A stretch of 40,734 bases of DNA, taken from the IMG/VR virus record IMGVR_UViG_3300030098_003183, positions 1-40,734 of that record; one strand, given 5' to 3'. Made by a program: the position numbers and the translations under genes. The DNA is from a virus. The notes under the pieces are model-generated. The model made no database searches and was not told where the DNA came from. It saw only the letters and a program-made list of their open reading frames with translations. Below, one piece after another: positions 7,601 through 15,086 of the stretch (its first letter is position 1; every line of letters starts with the position of its first letter).

Positions 7601-10585
7601 TAAACCAAATCTATGCCATGCACCAGACTTAAATGCTGATGTACTATCTATATCCATCATTGTTTGAGTTATAGGCATATTCAAGCCTGTAACCTCTGAC
7701 CAGGCAGTGCTAGTTCCTGACTGAATAGGGCCAAATGAAGAACCTTCGTCACCATCATCTTCGTTACCTGGGTATCCTGCATTAATTAAAGCCATATTAC
7801 TAGTACTAGATCCTGCTTTGTTATATGGCCCAAAGTTGACAACATTAGTTACAGCATTAGCACCAGTGTCATTCCATCCACCATTATTATCAGAACACCC
7901 TCTTTGTGTATTATTTTCTCCACCACTACCATCAAAAGATTGCCACCCTGAGGCAGCACCTAATCCATCAGTACAGCCACCACATTCTAAGGAACTCACA
8001 TAGGTTCCACCATTTATTAATACCCATCCATGCAGGTTGCTAACTGCTGTTCCATCTGGAAGTCTATGAGAGTCATCATAAACAACTTTATCATCTATAA
8101 AGCAAAGACTATTTGTATTTATATCATTTAAGTTTTGGCCATATGGTCCAAAGACAAGGCATAAACCATTTTGAGAACCAAAACTAGTGTCAAACTTTCC
8201 AATACCTCTAAGCCTCATGGGGGCTGCTCCCTGTACTGCATTAAAACTGTAGCTAGCTGTAGCTCCAGCAAAAGTACCAGTGGCTGGAGTCATCCAATGA
8301 GTATATTGCTTTCCACCATTTATAGGGTTATCTAGATATGCATGATTAGGGTTATAAAACTCACTATCTGGATTATTAGAACCTCTAAGGTCTGGTATAC
8401 CACCACCATCATCTGACTGTTCCCAGTTTGCCATTGCTTTAATATCTGCTATAAATTCGTCTATCATAGTGCCAAGACCTCCACCACCAGCTTGTTTTTT
8501 TATGTCTATCATATAACCAAAAAAATCATATTTTAAATGGTCAGAGATATTACTTCCAGTAGCATCACCAAAAGGATATTTTACTCCATTACCATTAAAA
8601 ACATTAAAAGCACCATACTTAATCCTTGACTCAAGCTTCAAATGAAAAACTTGACCAGACTCAACAATTGTAGGAAAGTAAACTCTAACTGTTATTCTGG
8701 CTAAGTTAGCATCCCACCCAAAAGCCTTACCACCTTCCCATCCATCTAAAGTAGAATAATCTGGATAACTATATTCTTGTCCTTCGTATTGGGTCATGTA
8801 CTCTAACCCAGACATAAAATTACCCCATTGATCTGATGTTGTACCATGAATACCTCCACTTGAAAAATCAGCCCCATCTCCAACCAATTCATCAGTAGCA
8901 CCTTCTCCTGTAAATCCACTTATAGAACCCCATGGATTAGGAGTTTCAGCAGTTGCTAATGCGTCTACAACAAATTGTTGGTTATTCGAGTTTTCACCAT
9001 AAACAGGAGATAAATGATAGTGTACATTTACTTGGTCAAACCCATCAATATAATTACCATATACAATTCTATTTTCACCTATAATCTCTTGAGCCTTTGC
9101 CCTAAGAGGTACTTGGTCAAAAGATTTATCAAAAGCAACTGGGTCTACCTGAGCATAAACACCATCGTTTCTAAAGTTTATAAAACCTGAATTTACAGGA
9201 CTTGATCCCACCACAGATGTTTGACCACCAGTATCCTCCTCATTTACAAAATCTGAAACTCCTATAACCTGTCCACTAGTGTCTAAATCTGTTATAAATG
9301 GTATATTTCTAGTTGGAGTATTACTCCATCCATAATATGTTTGAGGAAGTGGGTTGTAGTCTCCTGTAGCTGATGTAAAGCTACTATCATAATAATAATT
9401 ATCAACAGTTGCTATTAAATAATATTCTCCCTTATTTCCTTCATCTGGAGATGTTTCTATGTAAGAACATTTTCTAGCAACTATCTCAATGCTTCTTACG
9501 TTAGCAGGTCCATTTGGATAATAAACTCTTACCTCGTTGTAAGCATTTTGTTTTGACTCATCAACTTTATTTGTTGCGTATTGAGGAGCAGGAAGGACAT
9601 AACTCCAATCAGAATAAGCACTAACCTCATTGTCTTTATATATAAATCTGCAAGCAAATTGCCACATGTGACCATACAAATTGTTTTTCTTATAAGCAAA
9701 GTCCATCTCTGCTGTAGCATCTAAAGACTCCATTCCAACATTTGCATATGATATTGCACCTGGGTTTACTGTTTCACTTGCCACAGTTTCTGTCTCATTG
9801 TCATTATCTGGATCTGGTGGCCCTTGCATCTCAAGACCTCCAGAACCCAACTGTACTGCAGTAGATGTTATATTTTTAATAGGTGTTTGATACAGGTATA
9901 TAGGAGCAATAGGTCTTGGTTTACAGACATCTAAATAAAGATGTTTACCTGTAGTTGTTCCACCAGTTGCATTAGCATAACCTGGATCCATATAAGACAA
10001 ATAAAATTCAAATGGATAAACTGAATCTATGTCATAGTCTGATGGATTTGAACCAAAACTACCATTATTGTAATATCTAGCCCAACCAGTCTTAGCTCTT
10101 TCTACGTTTATATATTTTGGCTCATTATGATAAGTTCTACGTATGGTCGTGTATTGATTGTCACAAGTCCAATATAATAAATCATCAATTTTATTTATTC
10201 CTGTTATGATAGTATTTTTATCAAAGTGTAAAGCGTTATTATCCACATTACCACTATCTCTATATACAGTTGTTATTAAATCTGTATTTATGTTATATTC
10301 TAATATTAAATGAAAAAAATTTCTATGCCACACAAAATAATATAAACAGTTTGTTGGAGAATCTTCATAGCAACCAACAACTTTGTAATCTCCTGCAACT
10401 GAATCTGCTATCCTTTGCGAGTAGGTTTCTTTTTTCATTCCTCTCACATTTTCAAGAAGCATTGTGTTTCTATCCTCAGAGGATAAAACCCTTATGTTTT
10501 GAGCATAATAATAATCTCCATTGGGTAAAACCCTGGAATCATCATCTCTGTTAAGTCCACCTTGAAAATTTCTTTTATCCTGCAT
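4601..10585 (-). CDS. Giant tail muzzle/stabilisation-type protein, 1994 aa
   Basis: This is the largest gene in the window. Its N-terminus (NFQGGLNRDDDS, then LPNGDYYYAQNIRV, then ENVRGM, residues about 5-49) matches the pattern that opens podovirus tail-stabilisation or muzzle proteins: a GG-N-D segment, LPNG-Y, then A-N-I. The rest is long and beta-rich, full of Gly, Asn, Asp and Tyr, with no membrane segment or catalytic motif I can identify. Its place directly after the neck proteins and before the ejection-type proteins fits the tail tip that plugs the portal channel. The length is generous for this role but not out of range for crass-like phages. The structural assignment is fairly secure; the exact name rests on synteny and the N-terminal motif. 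Confidence 0.7.
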   Translation of the reverse strand: MQDKRNFQGGLNRDDDSRVLPNGDYYYAQNIRVLSSEDRNTMLLENVRGMKKETYSQRIADSVAGDYKVVGCYEDSPTNCLYYFVWHRNFFHLILEYNINTDLITTVYRDSGNVDNNALHFDKNTIITGINKIDDLLYWTCDNQYTTIRRTYHNEPKYINVERAKTGWARYYNNGSFGSNPSDYDIDSVYPFEFYLSYMDPGYANATGGTTTGKHLYLDVCKPRPIAPIYLYQTPIKNITSTAVQLGSGGLEMQGPPDPDNDNETETVASETVNPGAISYANVGMESLDATAEMDFAYKKNNLYGHMWQFACRFIYKDNEVSAYSDWSYVLPAPQYATNKVDESKQNAYNEVRVYYPNGPANVRSIEIVARKCSYIETSPDEGNKGEYYLIATVDNYYYDSSFTSATGDYNPLPQTYYGWSNTPTRNIPFITDLDTSGQVIGVSDFVNEEDTGGQTSVVGSSPVNSGFINFRNDGVYAQVDPVAFDKSFDQVPLRAKAQEIIGENRIVYGNYIDGFDQVNVHYHLSPVYGENSNNQQFVVDALATAETPNPWGSISGFTGEGATDELVGDGADFSSGGIHGTTSDQWGNFMSGLEYMTQYEGQEYSYPDYSTLDGWEGGKAFGWDANLARITVRVYFPTIVESGQVFHLKLESRIKYGAFNVFNGNGVKYPFGDATGSNISDHLKYDFFGYMIDIKKQAGGGGLGTMIDEFIADIKAMANWEQSDDGGGIPDLRGSNNPDSEFYNPNHAYLDNPINGGKQYTHWMTPATGTFAGATASYSFNAVQGAAPMRLRGIGKFDTSFGSQNGLCLVFGPYGQNLNDINTNSLCFIDDKVVYDDSHRLPDGTAVSNLHGWVLINGGTYVSSLECGGCTDGLGAASGWQSFDGSGGENNTQRGCSDNNGGWNDTGANAVTNVVNFGPYNKAGSSTSNMALINAGYPGNEDDGDEGSSFGPIQSGTSTAWSEVTGLNMPITQTMMDIDSTSAFKSGAWHRFGLVYYDYKGRSSSVMLNNEDLRDTLYDRNSSVYVGFPTERKFQQGADFSSFTNNVSTNNPSGLTNQSLTNSQKLGPADIHWKIFSRPPLYATHYQWVYARNTSIGKFMQFRVSTAWINKASKAGVSIAEGQVDTKIYISLDTMDGRDWSYSQRNRSLVGEWSFAEGDRLRLIADGNGTVFDKHYDLKVSDVANFPDRFELGGGDMEETQVVTESPVGGDGEDPQSTKPGKFVIIDDPGIPGYGVADADNTDNANTNGYISGWHKVTVEIYRPKKNTSEEQSVYYEFGERFSVQGALTDGRLHLGQTLNQEPEEFATYLGEDTSLTIPAAGVFRRGDIWYKPREVKYVGSGGVVVLPKVWVESYFLNDFLQTNHNNIARPHIYSGYAKEQRRKATITYSDVYQPDTQYNGLHSFNFSQRPYQDYDMSLGSIQKLVSRDTNLVLMQEKKISQVMINKSIITSPSGDQGISLSNNVLPEEATPFSGDYGVCTNPEAVAVHSKSIYFIDIKKGAVLRLGGDGITVISDYKMTDYFRDKMDLYQEIIESNYDLALDGGLFIYGGYDPRHGEYIVTFPAVYSSAASSTNNFFTPFFDGNSQAWQSVTDIWNSFISIPQVWNTLTSDQQDFIVNGLLAKVVTTQAETVAFNEKSNRWSSFYTFYPEHYASLNRVFISFANGELYKHDSDSDNYCMFHGRSYPDEVKVSFPFNSDVSTVKTFNNIALEGPGRPYVIPLITSSANNAAPTVVATTDSANIEGSNVNFNENDIEIGDSLWYYDNDTLRTLGVITAITDADTIVTSVAEVNAFITASSTSSGDSLSEVFVITGENTAFKTDFETNINSTSIPHRLSYNNDDASKVTAGVWVDREQILGSHIPYGTTNSSGGEYIGLGNLQLISLGPQVTILPVGSNVIQTCGAVVGDTVYYSNNGVETSLGTIISIDNANQFTLSVTPSTMTVFGYIKKNATIEGDRLKGHYMDTTLTKRTKDKIHIYAANANVINSELSNK

Positions 10586-10589
10586 TTAT

Positions 10590-11303
10590 CTAAATTTTTG
10601 GAGCTTGTTTAAACGATTTCCTTATAGTCTGTAAAGCTTCTTGTTTTGTAAAACTTAACATTCTAGCTCTCGCAAGTCTCTTTTCATTATAATACTCTTT
10701 CTTTGCAGCTTCTTTTTCTGCTGGAGGAAAATTCCTCTTTCTCTGCATAGACTTCCAATATATGTAAGACTTCATTGCGTCAACCATAAACTCATGAACA
10801 ACAACATGTCCCTCTTTTGGGTGTCTAAGAGAATTAGATATATATTCTAAAATAATCTTTTTTGCTGACAAGTCAGAACTAAAATGTATTGTAGAGTTTT
10901 CTAAATCAACTCTATAATATCCATTGGCATTATTTCCACCACCAACACCATATTCTTGAGTATATTCAAAATAAGTTGGGTTTAATTCATCATCATTCAC
11001 TTGAGTGGAATTAGCAGCAGTAGATATAAGTGATTTTTGATTTCTTAAACCTAAAGGATGTATATCTCCATCATTACCATAAACCCCTATCTTTGTATAT
11101 TTAACGTAATCACCAGGAAGTGTAGCAGTTAATGTGTTAGCGTCAACTATAAGTTCTACAGTTCTTATTCCACCACTAATATCAAAGTTAAATTCTTTTA
11201 AACCATTTAATCCAAGTTTAAAATATCTGAGAAATTCATTCTCACTTGTTTTACCTTCTTCTACAAGAATATCATTTATTATTTCTTCTAACTTTATATA
11301 CAT
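10590..11303 (-). CDS. Neck/ring (tail tubular-like) protein, 237 aa
   Basis: A helical N-terminus (LEEIINDILVEEG, FLRYFKLGLNGLKEF) is followed by a beta segment (TLTATLPGDYVKYTKIGVY) and a basic C-terminal helix (KEAAKKEYYNEKRLARARM). This helical-then-beta plan, with an LPxDYVK segment, recalls the P22 gp4/T7 gp11-type head-tail connector that crass-like phages use as ring proteins. It sits between another neck protein and the muzzle, as expected for a connector at the portal end. Start and stop overlap the upstream gene as TAATG at 11301-11305, so translation is probably coupled. The role is inferred from position and fold pattern. Confidence 0.55.
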   Translation of the reverse strand: MYIKLEEIINDILVEEGKTSENEFLRYFKLGLNGLKEFNFDISGGIRTVELIVDANTLTATLPGDYVKYTKIGVYGNDGDIHPLGLRNQKSLISTAANSTQVNDDELNPTYFEYTQEYGVGGGNNANGYYRVDLENSTIHFSSDLSAKKIILEYISNSLRHPKEGHVVVHEFMVDAMKSYIYWKSMQRKRNFPPAEKEAAKKEYYNEKRLARARMLSFTKQEALQTIRKSFKQAPKI

Positions 11304-12907
11304 TATACTATATCTACATTATCATTAGTTAAATCTTCTTTTGCTGCCCTCATGGTTGTAAACGTAGAAACCAGAGATGCTATCACATCTTTAATTGCGT
11401 CTGATGGCATTGGAAATTCATCGTTAAATCCTAGAGAACTTGACTTTGACAGCATCCATACTAATATGTAAGACTCTGCATTACTTATTTCACCAAACCC
11501 TAAATCAAAATTTAAAGCCTCATTATATAGGTATATTCTACCCTCTTGTCTATACCAGTATTTTCTACCACTTAAATTTATAGCACTATCATACATTTTT
11601 GAGTATATACCAGGATTAGGCATCCTAGAGTAGCAAGTCATATCATTACCTTTAGCTAATTCAGCAAGTTCTTTACTGCCAGCTACTTGAGAATAAGAAG
11701 CTAAAGTTGTGCCAACAGTACCAATAGTTGGAACCACAACATTAGAGAATCCACCAAGTGGGTAAGATTCTTTAAATATCAGTTCACTACTTGCTCCCTC
11801 TGGGCCATTAAAATCAACCTCGACTCCATATTGTTTTAAAATTGCACCAAACCTATTGATAAACATTCTTCTAACTTCTGCAGAACCTATACCACTATAT
11901 GCATCTGATTCCATTTCTTCTGCATCTATTGTTAATGCACAGTTTAAATAACAAGAACCTTTGGCTTTAACACCCAAAGAGTCTGCCTCCATATCAAATA
12001 ATCTTTTATTTTTAGGATACCATATCTGGACGATTAATCCTGATGTGGGGTATGTGTCTTGGTCACCTGCAGTCCACGAAGAATTAAGTGTTGGGTTTGC
12101 TGTATCTGTAGTTATAATAGATTCATTTGTTAAAACTGATTTTATATCAAAATTATCAGCGTTTGTTGCACCAAAACTACTAGCAAGATCACTACTTATA
12201 AATCTAAAATTTTCTCTAAAACTATCATTTACGCCTTCATTATGTTGAAAGTAGTGAAAATATAAACGATTTCCTTCTAAAAATTTAGTAAAAGCTTCGT
12301 TTTTCATTAAACTAAAATGAAGGAAAGCTGGCTTAATACTTCTTTCAGTAACTGGCCTAGCATTATTATAAGAGTCTGATGGCTCTTCATAATTAAATGT
12401 AAACTGATAACTCTTAAGTGTTGATGCATCAGGGCCATGCTCAAACGATAAAACAAACTTATTTCCTATATCATGAGTCCCTGTTTTAAGGGTAAAGTCA
12501 AAACCATTATCACTATAAGCACCATTATCCTGAGTGTAAGCTGGTGCTATAACAGTAAAAGCGTCAACATGATCTTTATACGCTGGACTAGTCATTCTAC
12601 AAACTCTGTATATGCTTCCATCGTTTGGTAAATTTACTGGCATTTGAGGAAGTTTTGCATATGGTCTTGGAGAACTTCCAAAAGTTTCATCTCCTGATAA
12701 CAATAATTTATGATAACTTAAAAATTCACTTGGAATTTCATGTTCTCCTATAGCAGCGTTTTCCATTACAGTTTTTCTAACTAAAGCATCTCTCTCATGT
12801 TCTAAGAGGGTTCCAACTTCTTGCATTGTAGCCTTAGAGTCATCGCTTATATCTCCACCATTTACTAATTTAAGAACCTGTTCTACTATTTGTCCTTTTG
12901 TTGCCAT
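11303..12907 (-). CDS. Putative neck/tail structural protein, 534 aa
   Basis: I do not recognise a named family. The N-terminus is helical (GQIVEQVLKLVNGGDISDDS, then LLEHERDALVRKTVMENAA), much like the openings of the neighbouring neck proteins, and the remainder is a mix of beta-rich and aromatic segments. There is no signal peptide or membrane segment. It lies in a tight cluster with the 220- and 237-residue proteins, linked by TAATG overlaps at both ends, and upstream of the muzzle gene. In crass-like phages this interval encodes the ring proteins that join portal to tail, so a neck role is the most likely reading. Confidence 0.55.
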   Translation of the reverse strand: MATKGQIVEQVLKLVNGGDISDDSKATMQEVGTLLEHERDALVRKTVMENAAIGEHEIPSEFLSYHKLLLSGDETFGSSPRPYAKLPQMPVNLPNDGSIYRVCRMTSPAYKDHVDAFTVIAPAYTQDNGAYSDNGFDFTLKTGTHDIGNKFVLSFEHGPDASTLKSYQFTFNYEEPSDSYNNARPVTERSIKPAFLHFSLMKNEAFTKFLEGNRLYFHYFQHNEGVNDSFRENFRFISSDLASSFGATNADNFDIKSVLTNESIITTDTANPTLNSSWTAGDQDTYPTSGLIVQIWYPKNKRLFDMEADSLGVKAKGSCYLNCALTIDAEEMESDAYSGIGSAEVRRMFINRFGAILKQYGVEVDFNGPEGASSELIFKESYPLGGFSNVVVPTIGTVGTTLASYSQVAGSKELAELAKGNDMTCYSRMPNPGIYSKMYDSAINLSGRKYWYRQEGRIYLYNEALNFDLGFGEISNAESYILVWMLSKSSSLGFNDEFPMPSDAIKDVIASLVSTFTTMRAAKEDLTNDNVDIV

Positions 12908-13569
12908 TATTTACCTTGTTCTACTACTGTTGTTGTACCATATTCTACTATATTAGCTTCTCTAAGAGTTACACCAATGTATGCTAATATTCTGTGAGCA
13001 ATTTCTTTATGTGTGCCTTCTGTTAAAGTTAACTGAACTGCACTAGATGGGTTATAAACCTCTATATTGTTTATTACATTAAATGCCCAATTTGGAGCTG
13101 TTGGAGTTTGTATATATCTTAAAATAACATTTCCATTATTAATTGGACCACTATCAGTAATATAAATTCTAAAACCTGTTGAAGTTATTACACCTACTGG
13201 AAAATCTTCAGTTGGTGGATTTAATTGACTTTTTACCCTTCTAGTTATTGAACTAGAGTTTACCATATCAACCTCAACACCATTATATGTTAAGCTTAAA
13301 AAATTTAAGTAATCTGCTGGAAATGTAAAAACTTCACTAGTAACTGTTAAAGTAGCTTCAGTTATTACTCCATACAATTCGTCTTGCAATTGAGAATTAT
13401 CTTTATATCCATTAACAACACCATCTTGAGAAATACTACCAACTCTATCTTTAATAAGATCCAACTGTGCTCTAGTGGCTAATAAATTAAATTCAGATGG
13501 TTTTATCCAACCCCTGTTCTCTTTATTGGCCATTAGCTTTACAAATTTATATACTTCATCTATTGTCAT
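12907..13569 (-). CDS. Putative neck/ring protein, 220 aa
   Basis: I place the start at 13569 (MTIDEVYKFVK) and not at the upstream ATG at 13587, because a TATATTTG promoter box lies between the two (13576-13583), making the longer start unlikely to be transcribed. The N-terminus is a helix (VYKFVKLMANKENRG) followed by F-N-L-L-A-T-R-A-Q-L-D-L, then a beta-rich middle with FPADYLNFLSLTYN (LPxDY-like, as in the 237-residue neck protein) and a C-terminal helix (HKEIAHRILAYIGVTLREA). It opens the neck/tail transcription unit after the terminator at 13584-13618 and ends in a TAATG overlap. A ring-protein role is inferred from order and the shared segment. Confidence 0.55.
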   Translation of the reverse strand: MTIDEVYKFVKLMANKENRGWIKPSEFNLLATRAQLDLIKDRVGSISQDGVVNGYKDNSQLQDELYGVITEATLTVTSEVFTFPADYLNFLSLTYNGVEVDMVNSSSITRRVKSQLNPPTEDFPVGVITSTGFRIYITDSGPINNGNVILRYIQTPTAPNWAFNVINNIEVYNPSSAVQLTLTEGTHKEIAHRILAYIGVTLREANIVEYGTTTVVEQGK

Positions 13570-13575
13570 AATATA

Positions 13576-13605
13576 CAAATATAACAAAAAAAAGAGGGTT
13601 ACAAA
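13576..13605 (-). promoter_or_regulatory. Promoter of the neck/tail unit, nested in a terminator
   Basis: On the minus strand TTTG (13602-13605) is followed after exactly 18 bases by TATATTTG (13576-13583), a full Bacteroidetes-type promoter. The -33 TTTG lies in the loop of the terminator hairpin and the spacer covers its 3' arm and T-tract. The -7 box ends 7 bases before the ATG at 13569, so the mRNA would be nearly leaderless. Confidence 0.6.
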
Positions 13606-13618
13606 AGCAACCCCCTCT
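13584..13618 (-). terminator. Rho-independent terminator after the 306-aa gene
   Basis: On the minus strand AGAGGG (13613-13618) pairs with CCCTCT (13593-13598), followed inside by a two-base GG bulge and a short TT/AA extension. The 3' arm runs straight into eight T residues (13586-13593). It lies 24 bases past the stop of the 306-residue gene and closes the capsid transcript. Confidence 0.75.
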
Positions 13619-13641
13619 AAAAAACAGATATAGAATTTTTA

Positions 13642-14562
13642 TTAGCTGTTAAATTTAGCTATTTGTTTTTTCATTTCTTCTAAGACTAACTCACCATCTC
13701 CATCTAAACAGAAGTCTGCAAAGTGGTTAACTCCATTAACTCCAACAGGTATATGTGTTATCAATACTCTTTCGTTACCTCTTTTCCAAGATACTCTATT
13801 TACTTGAATATCTATAATTCCATACTCTCTAGCGTTAACAATAACCTCTTTTATAGCTGTCTTAGGATCATCTAATCCTGCAATAAAAGAATTAGGATCT
13901 TTCTTAGCCAACATCTTCATGTCATATCTAATTTCTTCTGTTGACTTATCAACATTAACTCCTAAAACCTTAGCGTAACCAACTAGCTTTCCAAAAGGCA
14001 TTTTAAGTGCTAACTGCATAGCATCTATCTCTTTCATCTCTCTGTCTATAATCTTCTTAGCATCTGAGGATTTATCTACCAATTGAAAAGATGGTGCACT
14101 ATTTTTCATTCTATTAGGATTGTTTTTGTTAGCATTACAAACATCTAAATAGTTTTTCAAAGTTGGGTTCTGATTACTAACAGTAATAAAGCCTTCACTA
14201 AATGTTATAGGTGCTCTAACCTTAGAGTCTTTCTTTTGTTCATCTTCATAGATAGAAGCTTCTCCAGGTATATATCTTATTTTTCTATTAACCTGTTTTA
14301 TAGGATCGTAAATAACGTCTTCTGCTCTAATCATATATACAACAGGGTATTTCCATCTTCCTGACCTATCTTTCTTTCTACCTTTAATTAATTGGTATAT
14401 AGATGGTTTTTCAGATGTTTTATTAAAAGGATTGTTAGCAAAAGGATTGTTTGATTTTTTTGGCATTGGAGGAACTTTAAAGTCTACCTCTGCCTCAACT
14501 GGTTCTAATACTCCTGTATTAACTTCAGTTTTCTTTTTTGGGAATGTTTTTTTCTTATTCAT
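13642..14562 (-). CDS. Virion-region protein of unknown function, 306 aa
   Basis: The N-terminus is Lys/Pro-rich and disordered-looking, with NPFANNPFN. A folded part starts near residue 55 (YQLIKGRKKDRSG) and includes VVYMIRAEDVIYDP, NRKIRYIPGEASIYEDEQ and a paired-helix C-terminal half. I recall similar openings in structural-region proteins of other large phages, but I cannot name the family. It lies between the small capsid-associated protein and the neck genes, followed by a strong terminator, so it is the last gene of the capsid transcription unit. A head-completion or head-neck role is possible but not shown. Confidence 0.55.
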   Translation of the reverse strand: MNKKKTFPKKKTEVNTGVLEPVEAEVDFKVPPMPKKSNNPFANNPFNKTSEKPSIYQLIKGRKKDRSGRWKYPVVYMIRAEDVIYDPIKQVNRKIRYIPGEASIYEDEQKKDSKVRAPITFSEGFITVSNQNPTLKNYLDVCNANKNNPNRMKNSAPSFQLVDKSSDAKKIIDREMKEIDAMQLALKMPFGKLVGYAKVLGVNVDKSTEEIRYDMKMLAKKDPNSFIAGLDDPKTAIKEVIVNAREYGIIDIQVNRVSWKRGNERVLITHIPVGVNGVNHFADFCLDGDGELVLEEMKKQIAKFNS

Positions 14563-14602
14563 TATATTAAATATTAAATTAAAATTAAAATTAAATACCC
14601 TT

Positions 14603-14693
14603 GGAAAGGGAGTAACAGGGCTTTTACATGCATGGCTACCCCACTTTCCTTAGATATGTTCTTTATACTGCCTGTGTATCATTTCAAGACAGT
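14603..14693 (-). other. Two-hairpin intergenic element downstream of the capsid genes
   Basis: The 137-base gap between the 119-residue gene and the 306-residue gene holds two stem-loops. The longer pairs 14603-14616 with 14635-14649: 14 pairs with a single bulge at 14643, two of them G-U, and an 18-base loop. The shorter pairs 14667-14673 with 14687-14693: seven pairs, one G-U, and a 13-base loop. On the minus strand the longer hairpin is followed by an AU-rich but not uninterrupted U stretch, so it is not a textbook terminator. It could attenuate transcription after the capsid genes or protect the 3' end of the capsid mRNA. Confidence 0.5.
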
Positions 14694-14699
14694 TCGCAA

Positions 14700-15059
14700 T
14701 TATGATGCATCAACTACTGCAATAGATGCACAAGCTGTAATGTGCGTACTGCAAAATACTGAATTTTCACTGTCTGCAATATTGATAAAGCCATAGTTAC
14801 CACCACTTGCTCTATTAATAGCTTCAACAATGTCTTGAATAGCTTCCTTGTGCTTACCACTAGTAACAGTAAGTACAGCGTGAGCTGCATCTATACCTGA
14901 GTCAGCGTCATTTTCTTGACTAGACTCAAAGTAAATTCTCAACGAAGTCGCTGATATATACTCCATGTGAGACATTTGGTCAGCAGGAAAACAAACTACC
15001 TGTTCAGTAGCTGCTGTTCCATCAGGAGCAGCACTTGCGAAATATAACATATTTTTCAT
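14700..15059 (-). CDS. Small capsid-associated (auxiliary/decoration-like) protein, 119 aa
   Basis: This small Ala/Ser-rich protein immediately follows the major capsid gene with a 27-base gap. It has a beta segment (SLRIYFESS), another (AVLTVTSGKHKE), a helix (AIQDIVEAIN) and a beta C-terminus (VFCSTHITACASIAV). The 101-residue product at 38697-39002 shares the same order: I-Y-F, L-T-V, K/H, then I-x-D-I-x-E-I-x-N, then H-x-x, and a similar length, so the two are probably distant paralogues. A capsid-surface or auxiliary role is inferred from the position next to the major capsid gene. Two hairpins lie in its 3' flank. Confidence 0.6.
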   Translation of the reverse strand: MKNMLYFASAAPDGTAATEQVVCFPADQMSHMEYISATSLRIYFESSQENDADSGIDAAHAVLTVTSGKHKEAIQDIVEAINRASGGNYGFINIADSENSVFCSTHITACASIAVVDAS

Positions 15060-15086
15060 CTTATATAAAGTTTAAAAGGTTAATAA

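Noticed and set aside
7818-8003. Antisense open frames inside the muzzle gene and other structural genes
   Set aside because: They are mirror frames of long, well-supported genes with no own start context, promoter or recognisable motif.
12907-13587. Longer start (ATG at 13587) for the 220-aa neck gene
   Set aside because: The extra residues would be encoded by the promoter -7 box, so the transcript would not contain them.
14603-14693. Intergenic hairpins as a tRNA or a small self-cleaving ribozyme
   Set aside because: No cloverleaf can be formed at the right length, and no hammerhead, twister or pistol core was found.
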